The notes under the pieces were generated by a model. That model was given only the letters and a program-made list of their open reading frames with translations, did not search any database and was not told where the DNA came from. This document shows, piece by piece, positions 1 to 6,794 of a stretch of DNA of 14,773 nt; positions within the stretch are counted from its first letter, which is position 1; every line of letters begins with the position of its first letter. The position numbers were made by a program, and so were the translations under genes. The DNA comes from Flavobacteriales bacterium (lineage in GTDB: Bacteria > Bacteroidota > Bacteroidia > Flavobacteriales_D > Parvicellaceae): NCBI GenBank assembly GCA_026993705.1, contig JALWSJ010000298.1, forward strand, positions 1-14,773, written 5' to 3'.

Positions 1-2
1 CA

Positions 3-119
3 CATGGCAGAAAAGCTAAAAGTATTTTCAAATATGGATTGTCTTATGTATCCAATATTCTGCTAAATGCTCAAAGTCAGGATGATATAGGGATCTTTAA
101 ATTTTTGTCATGTACTTAG
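3..119 (+). CDS. C-terminal end of an insertion-sequence transposase (partial)
   Basis: The window opens inside a reading frame whose last 38 codons end at a TAG at 117-119. The peptide contains KAKSIFKYGLSYVSNILLN and finishes in KFLSCT. By recall, a tail of this form (a basic KSIF.YGL segment, then ..FLSCT) is typical of the C-terminus of DDE transposases of the IS4-like group in Bacteroidota; no database comparison was made. The catalytic DDE domain would lie left of the window, so whether the element is intact cannot be judged. The right end of the insertion sequence should lie at or just after the stop codon, because sequence shared with a repeat elsewhere in the window begins at about 123. 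The alternative is an unrelated hypothetical gene end. Confidence 0.5.
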   Translation, partial: HGRKAKSIFKYGLSYVSNILLNAQSQDDIGIFKFLSCT

Positions 120-122
120 AGT

Positions 123-375
123 ATTTTTATTTCCTTTATATTTCTTTAAAAATTATTTTCATAGCTCGGCTATGCAAAGAATTTTTTCATCATCTAAAGA
201 AACTAAAATTCACTGTCTATGTACTTCATTCCACTCGCGTTAGGGATAGGAACGGCATCCTTTTGCCCTCCCTCCTTTTGGGGGGCAAAAAATATAGTGG
301 ATAGCCCGACCCCAATCAGCAAAACAAACGTTTCGCGGTAGCGATATGTTTGTTTTGCTGATTGGGGGAACGTCC
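123..375 (+). repeat. Structured dispersed repeat, copy 1 (both modules)
   Basis: This fills most of the gene-free stretch between the transposase end and the lipoprotein. The 5' module (about 123-212) holds a small hairpin, CATAGC 160-165 with GCTATG 169-174, followed by a 44-nt block (169-212) that matches copy 2 with three differences. The 3' module runs from GCGTT (237-241) to AACGT (369-373), which can pair as an outer stem. Inside it is hairpin A (261-271 with 280-290, one G-T wobble), bounded by GGCATCC 254-260 and GGATAGCC 299-306, which can pair with one bulge. It is followed by hairpin B, a perfect 20-bp stem (310-329 with 348-367) with an inner TCGC-GGTA-GCGA apex. Short ORFs crossing this region are taken as spurious. 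Confidence 0.85.
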
Positions 376-422
376 AAATGATTTTATAAAGGGTTGAAAT
401 TTTTATATTTGGATAACTTCTG

Positions 423-430
423 TATATTTG
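423..430 (+). promoter_or_regulatory. Bacteroidota-type -7 promoter box (TATATTTG)
   Basis: TATATTTG fits the TAnnTTTG -7 consensus of the Bacteroidota housekeeping sigma factor and lies 19 nt before the lipoprotein ATG, giving a very short leader. No TTTG -33 element is seen at the usual spacing; the nearest, 408-411, is too close. It lies just after repeat copy 1, so the repeat would not be part of this transcript. Confidence 0.5.
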
Positions 431-449
431 CGTTAAACATTCAATTCTT

Positions 450-1079
450 ATGAAAAAAGTAACGTATATTTTGGCTCTGTCTTCGTTGTTTCTCGTTTCC
501 TGTGGAGAGGACAAACCTAAAGAAGAACATTCGGTGGTAAAAGAACATCAAGAGGAAGAGAAAAAAGACCCGGAAGTAAATTTAAGCGAGTTGAGAGAAT
601 TTGATTTATCGGATTATGACTTGGATGCTATTTTGTTTATTCCGGAACGACATTATATTGATGCTGATGAGCAAGATCAACTGGAAGACCCGGTGATTGA
701 ACATGCTGAAGGTGAGGCGTTTTGGAATGTAATGATGCGTTCGGATAAGAACTGGGATATTACAATAGAAGATTGGGGGGATGAGGAACAAACAATTGAA
801 GGACAAAAGAAAATCCACCAAGAAACGAGCGATGTGTATGATTATAACTACATTGAAGAAGGTAAAGATTATTTGTTATACCAAAGAGCCTTGAAAATGG
901 GAAGCACAACAATGGATGATAAAACGGCTGCTAAGATGCCGAATTATCATTTTGTGGTAGTGAAAAACATTGATGGTAATTATATTACAATCAAAAGCAA
1001 TGATATGGGGGAATTTAGAAAAATCAGTGCTAAAAAAATGTTGAACTCTGCTCGTGCTACTAAAAGTATTAAAGAATAG
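450..1079 (+). CDS. Small acidic lipoprotein of unknown function
   Basis: The 209-residue product starts with a typical lipoprotein signal peptide: MKK, a hydrophobic stretch, then the lipobox LVSC with Cys18 as the lipidation site. Cys18 is followed by GEDKPKEE and a charged linker to about residue 45. In Bacteroidota, acidic residues right after the lipidated cysteine can act as a surface-export signal, so outer-membrane surface display is possible but not shown. The rest (about 46-209) is rich in Asp, Glu, Tyr and Ile, has no further cysteine or membrane segment, and I do not recognise a domain. ATG 450 is chosen because it starts the signal peptide and sits just after a TAnnTTTG box. The gene is monocistronic, with a terminator 23 nt after its stop. 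Confidence 0.85.
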   Translation: MKKVTYILALSSLFLVSCGEDKPKEEHSVVKEHQEEEKKDPEVNLSELREFDLSDYDLDAILFIPERHYIDADEQDQLEDPVIEHAEGEAFWNVMMRSDKNWDITIEDWGDEEQTIEGQKKIHQETSDVYDYNYIEEGKDYLLYQRALKMGSTTMDDKTAAKMPNYHFVVVKNIDGNYITIKSNDMGEFRKISAKKMLNSARATKSIKE

Positions 1080-1102
1080 ATTTTAATTTTAGGGAGTTTA
1101 TA

Positions 1103-1129
1103 AAGAGCCTTTTTAAGGCTCTTTTTTTT
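1103..1129 (+). terminator. Rho-independent terminator of the lipoprotein gene
   Basis: AAGAGCCTT (1103-1111) pairs perfectly with AAGGCTCTT (1115-1123) across a TTT loop, followed by further T residues to 1129. The T tract follows the hairpin only on the plus strand, so it mainly stops the lipoprotein gene. The histidine kinase gene converges on it from the other side, ending 12 nt away, and may use the same hairpin less efficiently. Confidence 0.8.
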
Positions 1130-1140
1130 GCTTACATTTA

Positions 1141-3147
1141 TCAAACCTCAAAATCTAAGATAAAGCAAGTTCCTCTTCCTTTCGCACTATCAATACTAAA
1201 TGTTCTGCCCATACTTTCTACTCTTTTACGAATGTTATTGAGACCGATTCCGAATGTAACGGTATTGGTGTTAAAACCTATTCCATTATCTTCGATAATA
1301 AAATTCAAGTGATTTTCGTGTCGATTATAAGAGATTGAAATGACATCGGCTTGTGCGTGCTTATTAATATTTTGAAAAATTTCTTGTAGAATACGATAGA
1401 GGTTTAATCGCTGTGCTTCCGTGAAAAGCAAAGTGTCGTTTTCGGGATGAAAAGAGGTGTTTATATCATACATTCTCCCGGAAAATGCTCGATTAAGGCA
1501 ATCATTTACCAATTCATTGATTGTGGTAAACTGCTGCACCAAGGGTGTAGCCAAACGATGTGATATATCGCGTATTTCTTGATTTACTTCTTGTAGTTGA
1601 GCGTCCAATATTTTCCCCTCTGATTTTTTTGATTGATATTGCAGGCGAATACCTGTTAAGGCACTGGCAACACCATCATGCAATTCTCTTGCTATCCTGT
1701 CTCGTTCGCTTTCTTCACCTTCTAACTTGGCTTTTAAGGCATCTTTTTCGGCTTTTTCTTTTAAGAGTAATGCTTTGTGTTTTGCCTTTTTTTTGAAAGT
1801 GTAAAAAATAAAAGACAGGCTTAAAATTATTATAAAAGTAAGCAATAATAACTTGTTTTTACGACTATTTTTTAGAAGAAGTTTTGTTTCTATTTCTTGA
1901 TGATTGAGTGTGTTTTCGGCTAATTCTTTTTTGTGCTCCAAATCCTTTATTTGTTGTTCTTGCTGAAAGATAATTTGAGCTTGTTGTTTTCCCAGTTCTA
2001 AAAAGTCATTGTTTTTATTTATCCTTTCTTCCAAATCGAGGTATTTCTTTTGCCAAATAAAAGCTTTTTTATAATCTTTTAGTTGTTCATAAGCATACGC
2101 CAATCCTTCAGAAGATGCCTTCGCCAAAACCGGTCTTGTTTCACTGAATTGTTGATATACATTTTGATAATAAGGAATAGCCTCACGGTATTTATTTTGA
2201 TTAACCAAGGCTGTACCAATAGCATTAAGAGTGTGTCCCACTTCGTATTGTTCGCCTATTGCTTTGTAAATTGCTAAAGCCTCATGTTCATATTCTAGTG
2301 CCTTTGAGAGAAGAATTTCTTTAGACATTTTAGGTGTGTTTTCCTTTGAAAAACCCTCCATAGAAGAATCACTCAAAGCAATATATGCTAACCCTAATGA
2401 AGTCTTGCAAAGAGCAATATCGGCAGAGTCGTTTATATTCTCAAAATATTGTATGCTTTGTTGCAATAAGTCGATATGTTTCCGGTAATCCCCCAAACGT
2501 TCAAATACTTGTGCAAAATTTAGATAAGCAATTCCTAGACTATAGTCGTTTCCTATCTTCTTTTTCACCTCAATGGATTGCTTGTGAAATTTAATGGAAC
2601 TCTGATAATCTTTAACCTTAAAATATATTGAAGCTATATTCCCCAGCACAATAGCCGAATAATTTTCGTTTCCTGCCTGATTAAACAAATCAATAGCTTT
2701 TAAACAATAATCGATTGCTCTATTATATTCATCTTTTGCCTCATATACGTTTGCTATACCGTTATATAAAACACCCAAACTTTGCTTAGTAGCTCCTGCC
2801 CGAAGCGTCCCTTGTTCCAAAGAATAGAAGGTTTGCAAAGCTTCATCAAATTTGTTTTGCCTAAATTGAATGGATGCAATACCGTTAAGATAACTGTATA
2901 TCCCTTTTTTATATCCGTTTTTTTTAGAAATCTCAAAAACTTGCTTGTAATGTTTTATAGCTTCATCATACAGCGATAGATTAAAAAGTTCAAAAGCAAT
3001 ATCATTTTCTATTTTAGCTCGTATTGTATCCAATTCTACGTGTTGATTCAGTACTTTTTTCAGAGAATCCAAATGAGCGTTTTGGGCATACGAAAACGTA
3101 TAAAAAAATGGAAAAAGTACTAGTATTTTAAACCGAATACGTCTCAT
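1141..3147 (-). CDS. Membrane sensor histidine kinase with periplasmic TPR repeats (HisKA_3/HATPase_c)
   Basis: The 668-residue protein has an N-terminal signal sequence (about 1-21, ending YAQ). A tetratricopeptide-repeat sensor region follows at about 40-375, then a coiled-coil stretch (about 385-425), one transmembrane helix (about 432-450) and a second short coiled coil. The dimerisation/phosphoacceptor motif ERDRIARELHDGVAS places the phosphorylated His at residue 490, the HisKA_3 form that pairs with NarL/LuxR-type response regulators. The ATP-binding domain shows the N box QEIFQNINKHA (588-598), the G1 box DNGIGF (620-625) and the G2 box GIGL (633-636), so it looks catalytically complete. 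There is no receiver domain and no response-regulator gene beside it: an orphan kinase whose partner is encoded elsewhere. Its ATG overlaps the stop of the radical SAM gene by one base (TAATG), implying coupled translation. The sensed signal is unknown. Confidence 0.93.
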   Translation of the reverse strand: MRRIRFKILVLFPFFYTFSYAQNAHLDSLKKVLNQHVELDTIRAKIENDIAFELFNLSLYDEAIKHYKQVFEISKKNGYKKGIYSYLNGIASIQFRQNKFDEALQTFYSLEQGTLRAGATKQSLGVLYNGIANVYEAKDEYNRAIDYCLKAIDLFNQAGNENYSAIVLGNIASIYFKVKDYQSSIKFHKQSIEVKKKIGNDYSLGIAYLNFAQVFERLGDYRKHIDLLQQSIQYFENINDSADIALCKTSLGLAYIALSDSSMEGFSKENTPKMSKEILLSKALEYEHEALAIYKAIGEQYEVGHTLNAIGTALVNQNKYREAIPYYQNVYQQFSETRPVLAKASSEGLAYAYEQLKDYKKAFIWQKKYLDLEERINKNNDFLELGKQQAQIIFQQEQQIKDLEHKKELAENTLNHQEIETKLLLKNSRKNKLLLLTFIIILSLSFIFYTFKKKAKHKALLLKEKAEKDALKAKLEGEESERDRIARELHDGVASALTGIRLQYQSKKSEGKILDAQLQEVNQEIRDISHRLATPLVQQFTTINELVNDCLNRAFSGRMYDINTSFHPENDTLLFTEAQRLNLYRILQEIFQNINKHAQADVISISYNRHENHLNFIIEDNGIGFNTNTVTFGIGLNNIRKRVESMGRTFSIDSAKGRGTCFILDFEV

Positions 3148-4157
3148 TAGTTAAACACTTTACTTCCTTCTGTACAGTTTTTACAAATATCAATTTGTTT
3201 TCTGTCCGTTAAAATTTGTTTTCTAAAGGTTTTATAGCTTTCCCCTTTCCATATTTTCTCAAAACTTTGCGAGGAAAGGTTACCCAATTGATGTTGAGCA
3301 TCTTTATCAAAACAACAAGGAACAACCGTACCGTTCCATGTAATTACAGCACTGCTCCACATCCGCCAACAATGATTAAGGAGTTTATTCTTCAATATGT
3401 ATGTTCCGTCTTTCTGTTTTTTATAACGCGAATAATATTCGTTTGTAGGAAGTAGAGCATTTCCGTTTTTATAATCATATACCTGAATGGTTTTGAACTT
3501 AATTTCATCAACCCCCAAGTCTTTTGCAAACTGTTTAGCTTCTTCAACCTGATGTTCGTTGTAGCTTGTTACCAAAAATTGAAATATAATATGAGGTGTA
3601 GATAATTTGAGCTTCCTTTTTTGCTCCACAAGGTTTTTCGTTCCTTCTATCACCTTTTTCAAATGTCCGTTTACACGATACCTTTCATAAGTTTGCTGCG
3701 TTGTCCCATCAATCGAAACAATAAGACGTTTAAGACCGGAAAGCACCGTTTTTTTTGCCGTTTCTTTATCTAAAAAATGAGCATTAGTTGAAGTTGCAGT
3801 ATAGATATTTTTATGCGAAGCATAGGACACCAAATCCAAAAAATCAGGATGAATATATGGTTCGCCTTGAAAGTAAAAATTGATATACGAAAGCACCGGC
3901 TCCAATTCATCGATTATCTTTTTATTGGTCGATTGTTTTAGTGTTCCCGTAGGTCTTGTAAACTGTTTTAAACCACTAGGGCATTCCGGGCAAGACAAAT
4001 TACACGCCGTAGTCGGCTCTATAGAAAGAGCGATCGGTTTCCCCCAAATAATATCTTTTTTCAGTAAACGCGAAATCCAAAAACTACTATATAGCAAAAT
4101 TTGATTCCCAATTTTAGCAAGGGATTGTGTTTTAAGTATTTCAATAGTATCTTTCAA
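3147..4157 (-). CDS. Radical SAM/SPASM domain protein
   Basis: The 336-residue protein carries the radical SAM cluster motif CNLSCPEC (Cys52, Cys56, Cys59), which binds the 4Fe-4S cluster that cleaves S-adenosylmethionine. Further family landmarks are FQGEPYIHPDF (96-106) and LIVSIDGTTQQTY (145-157). The C-terminal region has the cysteines of a SPASM-type auxiliary cluster: Cys263, Cys281-Cys282, and Cys325-x2-Cys328. SPASM enzymes commonly modify peptides, proteins or small molecules, but no precursor-peptide gene is visible nearby, so the substrate is unknown. The gene lies 21 nt after yidD and its stop codon overlaps the histidine kinase start by one base, so it is the third gene of a four-gene minus-strand run. 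An N-terminal stretch (about 1-40) precedes the core; residues 18-32 are fairly hydrophobic but are not convincingly membrane-spanning. Confidence 0.9.
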   Translation of the reverse strand: MKDTIEILKTQSLAKIGNQILLYSSFWISRLLKKDIIWGKPIALSIEPTTACNLSCPECPSGLKQFTRPTGTLKQSTNKKIIDELEPVLSYINFYFQGEPYIHPDFLDLVSYASHKNIYTATSTNAHFLDKETAKKTVLSGLKRLIVSIDGTTQQTYERYRVNGHLKKVIEGTKNLVEQKRKLKLSTPHIIFQFLVTSYNEHQVEEAKQFAKDLGVDEIKFKTIQVYDYKNGNALLPTNEYYSRYKKQKDGTYILKNKLLNHCWRMWSSAVITWNGTVVPCCFDKDAQHQLGNLSSQSFEKIWKGESYKTFRKQILTDRKQIDICKNCTEGSKVFN

Positions 4158-4178
4158 TAGCGTGCCGAAAATAAAAAA

Positions 4179-4439
4179 TTATGAATGATTATGTTTACAC
4201 GAGTCGGGCACAGGGTCGTAACCTGATGTTCCCCACGGATGGCATTTAGAAATCCTCTTAGCTCCCAAATAAATACCTTTTGCCGGACCACATTTTTTTA
4301 TCGCCTCTACCGTATAGTTAGAACAGGAAGGCGTATGCCTGCACGTAGAAGGAAACAACGGAGAGATAAACCACTGATAAAGCTTAACAGGGAACAAAGC
4401 CATATATGTAAACACTTTTTTCATACGCCAAGAGAACAA
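4179..4439 (-). CDS. yidD: Membrane protein insertion efficiency factor YidD
   Basis: The 86-residue product has the YidD (DUF37/haemolytic domain) signature almost throughout: YQWFISPLFPSTCRHTPSCSNY (21-42), YTVEAIKKCG (42-51) and KCHPWGTSGYDPVP (65-78), with conserved Cys33, Cys39 and Cys66. The family is thought to help the YidC insertase place proteins in the inner membrane, attached through an N-terminal amphipathic helix. The start is ambiguous. M1 is used here, but M6 (MKKVFTYM...) would give 81 residues and resembles the usual family N-terminus. Unlike the common rnpA-yidD-yidC context, it sits 12 nt after the E1 fusion gene and 21 nt before a radical SAM gene, a location that says little about function. 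Confidence 0.95.
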   Translation of the reverse strand: MFSWRMKKVFTYMALFPVKLYQWFISPLFPSTCRHTPSCSNYTVEAIKKCGPAKGIYLGAKRISKCHPWGTSGYDPVPDSCKHNHS

Positions 4440-4451
4440 CGTTTTTCAAGT

Positions 4452-6530
4452 TTAATAAGCTAAGAACTTTGCTATTGCGTTACCTACTTTTTCCGCATTA
4501 GGCAAGAGCGTTGCCTCTAGGACAGAGTTTAACGGTATTGCCGGTGTATCCACCGAACCTACAAGTTCTACGGGAGCGTCTAAATCTTTAAAACAATTCT
4601 TTTGTATCCTTGCCATTAGTCCCAAAGCAAAGCCACACTCTACCGATTCTTCGGTTACAATCATCACTTTCCCGTGACGTTTTGTAGCCTCATACATTGC
4701 TTCGGTATCTAAGGGGTTTAAGGTTCTTAAATCTATAATTTCTACTTGTCCTTTGTGTTTTTTTGCAGCGTTTAACGACCAATATACGCCCATTCCGTAC
4801 GTAATAATTGCAAGACTATTCCCTTTTTCTATGTTTTGGCTATCTGCTTCAAGGACGGTTCTTGCTTTACCAAACGGTATAACGTACTCCTCATCTGGTT
4901 CTATAGTCATAGCTCCTTCTGTGCCTTTTATCTTACTCCAATACAACCCTTTATGTTCTAAGATAACAACAGGATTCGGGTCATAAAATGCAGATTTTAT
5001 CAATCCTTTTAAATCGGCTCCGGTTGACGGATAAGCGACTTTAACTCCTCTTATATTTGTCAGGACAGATTCCACACTAGACGAATGGTAAGGTCCTCCC
5101 GAACCATACGCACCAATCGGAACTCTCAATATCATACTCACCGGCCATTTTCCATTAGAAAGATAGTAAGAACGACTGACTTCGGTAAACAATTGATTCA
5201 ACCCTGGCCAAATATAATCAGCAAATTGCACCTCAACAATGGGTTTTAATCCCGCAGCCGACATTCCTACTGTACTTCCAATAATAAATGCCTCTTGAAT
5301 AGGTGTGTTAAATACACGATTATCACCAAATTGCTGTGCTAAGGTTGCCGCTTCTCTAAAAACTCCCCCCAAACGCTTCCCTACGTCTTGTCCGTACAAT
5401 AGGGCTTCTGGATGTTCTCCCATCAATTCACGAATAGCAAACAAAGCAGAATCTACCATTACCGTTTTTTCTTTTCCTTTTGGCTCTCGCTCTCCTTTTT
5501 CTTCGGTTATCGGTGAAGGTGCAAAAATAAAATTTGTCAAATCTTCTGGCGAAGGATCTGGTTCTTGCAGAGCAAGCAAATAATCTTTTTGCACCTCCTT
5601 TTTTACCTCCTCATCAATTTTCTCTAACGTTTCTTTGGTTACTCCTTGTTTTAGAAGAGCATCTACCAATACTGGGAAAGGGTCACGTTTTTTGGCATCT
5701 TCCAAATCATCTCTATACCATTCCATTCGCACTCCGCTCGTATGATGATTTAACAAAGGTACTTTGGCATGAATGATAAACGGTCGTCTTTCTTTTCTTA
5801 CCGTTTCCATTACCTTTTGAACAGTAGAATAACACTCTTCAAAGTCCGAACCATTAACTGTAACCGCTTCTATTCCATTAAATCCCTTAGCAAATTCGCT
5901 AATATCTTGAGCTCTTATTTCATCGGCACTTGCAGAAATATCCCATTCATTATCTTGCACCAAATACACAATCGGCAACTGCTTTAATGCCGCCATTTGC
6001 AAAGCCTCCGAAACTTCTCCTTCGGTACAAGCCGCATCACCAATCGAACAAACCACTACTGGGGCATCTTCATCTGTATTTGCCAAACCTTCCAGTTCCT
6101 TGTACTGAATCCCCATGGCAACACCCGTCATCGGTATTGCTTGCATTCCAGTAGCTGACGACTGATGCGGAATTTTAGGAAAATTGGGGTCATTTAAACT
6201 TGGGTGGCTATAATACGTCCTACCTCCCGAAAAAATATCGGTTTTCTTAGCCAATACCTGCAACATTAACTGAAAAGGTGTAATCCCAATCCCTAGCAAA
6301 ATAGAATCATCACGATAATACGGTGCCACGAAATCTTGTGGTTTCAATTGCATACCCACCGCCAACTGAATCGCCTCGTGTCCTCTTGAGGTTGCGTGAA
6401 CATACTTTGCCGTTACCGTTTTATTCTCTTCATACAAAACTGTCATATCCATTGCCGTACGCATCAATCGGTATGCTTGCAATAGTACATCTTCATCAAC
6501 TTTTTTACTCTCCTTTATTTCTACAGCCAT
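4452..6530 (-). CDS. 2-oxoacid (probably branched-chain) dehydrogenase E1, alpha and beta subunits fused
   Basis: The 692-residue protein joins the two E1 subunits in one chain, a form common in Bacteroidota. Residues about 10-320 are the alpha part. It shows the thiamine-diphosphate motif GDAACTEGEVSEAL (164-177) closing on Asn194 and the region SGGRTYYSH (101-109). A Pro/Glu/Lys-rich linker at about 322-356 leads to the beta part (about 357-692), with catalytic-type Glu413 in TPIQEAFIIG and GGPYHSSSVES (478-488). E1 decarboxylates a 2-oxoacid and passes the acyl group to the lipoyl domain of E2. Neither E2 nor E3 is in the window. Branched-chain 2-oxoacids are the likeliest substrate by similarity to annotated fusions, but pyruvate or acetoin cannot be excluded from sequence. 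It is the first gene of the minus-strand run; no TAnnTTTG box was found in the 230 nt upstream, where repeat copy 3 lies. Confidence 0.92.
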   Translation of the reverse strand: MAVEIKESKKVDEDVLLQAYRLMRTAMDMTVLYEENKTVTAKYVHATSRGHEAIQLAVGMQLKPQDFVAPYYRDDSILLGIGITPFQLMLQVLAKKTDIFSGGRTYYSHPSLNDPNFPKIPHQSSATGMQAIPMTGVAMGIQYKELEGLANTDEDAPVVVCSIGDAACTEGEVSEALQMAALKQLPIVYLVQDNEWDISASADEIRAQDISEFAKGFNGIEAVTVNGSDFEECYSTVQKVMETVRKERRPFIIHAKVPLLNHHTSGVRMEWYRDDLEDAKKRDPFPVLVDALLKQGVTKETLEKIDEEVKKEVQKDYLLALQEPDPSPEDLTNFIFAPSPITEEKGEREPKGKEKTVMVDSALFAIRELMGEHPEALLYGQDVGKRLGGVFREAATLAQQFGDNRVFNTPIQEAFIIGSTVGMSAAGLKPIVEVQFADYIWPGLNQLFTEVSRSYYLSNGKWPVSMILRVPIGAYGSGGPYHSSSVESVLTNIRGVKVAYPSTGADLKGLIKSAFYDPNPVVILEHKGLYWSKIKGTEGAMTIEPDEEYVIPFGKARTVLEADSQNIEKGNSLAIITYGMGVYWSLNAAKKHKGQVEIIDLRTLNPLDTEAMYEATKRHGKVMIVTEESVECGFALGLMARIQKNCFKDLDAPVELVGSVDTPAIPLNSVLEATLLPNAEKVGNAIAKFLAY

Positions 6531-6551
6531 AATTTAATTTTTATCCTTTGG

Positions 6552-6700
6552 GCGTTCCCTTTACGGTATAAAAAATAGTTTCGTTCTCACTACACTATTT
6601 TTAACACCGTAAAGGTCGGGCTATCACTACTCGCTTTTTTTTGCTTGCAAAAGCAAGCAAGCAAAAAAAGAGCTCAAACACGCCGTTCTATCCCTAACGC
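6552..6700 (-). repeat. Structured dispersed repeat, copy 3 (3' module only)
   Basis: Read on the minus strand, this copy starts with GCGTTAGGGATAGAA (from 6700) and ends with GGAACGC (to 6552). Outer stem: GCGTT 6696-6700 with AACGC 6552-6556, 5 bp. Hairpin A: 6636-6648 with 6657-6669, 13 bp, with an 8-nt loop. Hairpin B: 6559-6579 with 6594-6614, 21 positions with one G-U and one mismatch, capped by a GAGA tetraloop. The linker GATAGCCCGACC is the same as in copies 1 and 2, while the stem sequences are entirely different. The 5' module of the other copies is absent. It ends 22 nt before the E1 fusion start codon and so may lie in that gene's leader. Confidence 0.8.
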
Positions 6701-6756
6701 AATTAAGAAGCGTGCACAACCTATGTGCTCAAAAGGTAAAGTTAAGAAAAAATAGA

Positions 6757-6764
6757 TACTTTTG
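6757..6764 (+). promoter_or_regulatory. Bacteroidota-type -7 promoter box (TACTTTTG)
   Basis: TACTTTTG matches TAnnTTTG and would place the transcript start near 6770. That is downstream of an in-frame ATG at 6762 and 25 nt or so before the ATG at 6795, so it supports the later start for the PhoX-like gene. A -33 TTTG at consensus spacing is not evident. Confidence 0.45.
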
Positions 6765-6794
6765 GAGTCCGTTTTAAAAACGAAAATCAATCCT

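Noticed and set aside
110..514. Short ORFs of 64 aa (plus) and 103 aa (minus) over repeat copy 1
   Set aside because: They cross the hairpins of a repeat whose other copies do not keep these frames, and the minus ORF runs antisense into the lipoprotein gene.
3216..6532. Several 60-92 aa plus-strand ORFs opposite the radical SAM, yidD and E1 genes
   Set aside because: They are antisense shadows with low-complexity or implausible protein sequences, while the minus-strand frames carry clear family motifs.
6649..6669. GCAA tandem run near 6649-6664 as a phase-variable microsatellite
   Set aside because: Only a few units are present and they form the stem and loop of hairpin A in repeat copy 3, which explains them without invoking phase variation.
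6762..6794. Upstream ATG start for the PhoX-like gene
   Set aside because: It would place MESVLKTKINP before a complete lipoprotein signal and overlaps a TAnnTTTG promoter box.
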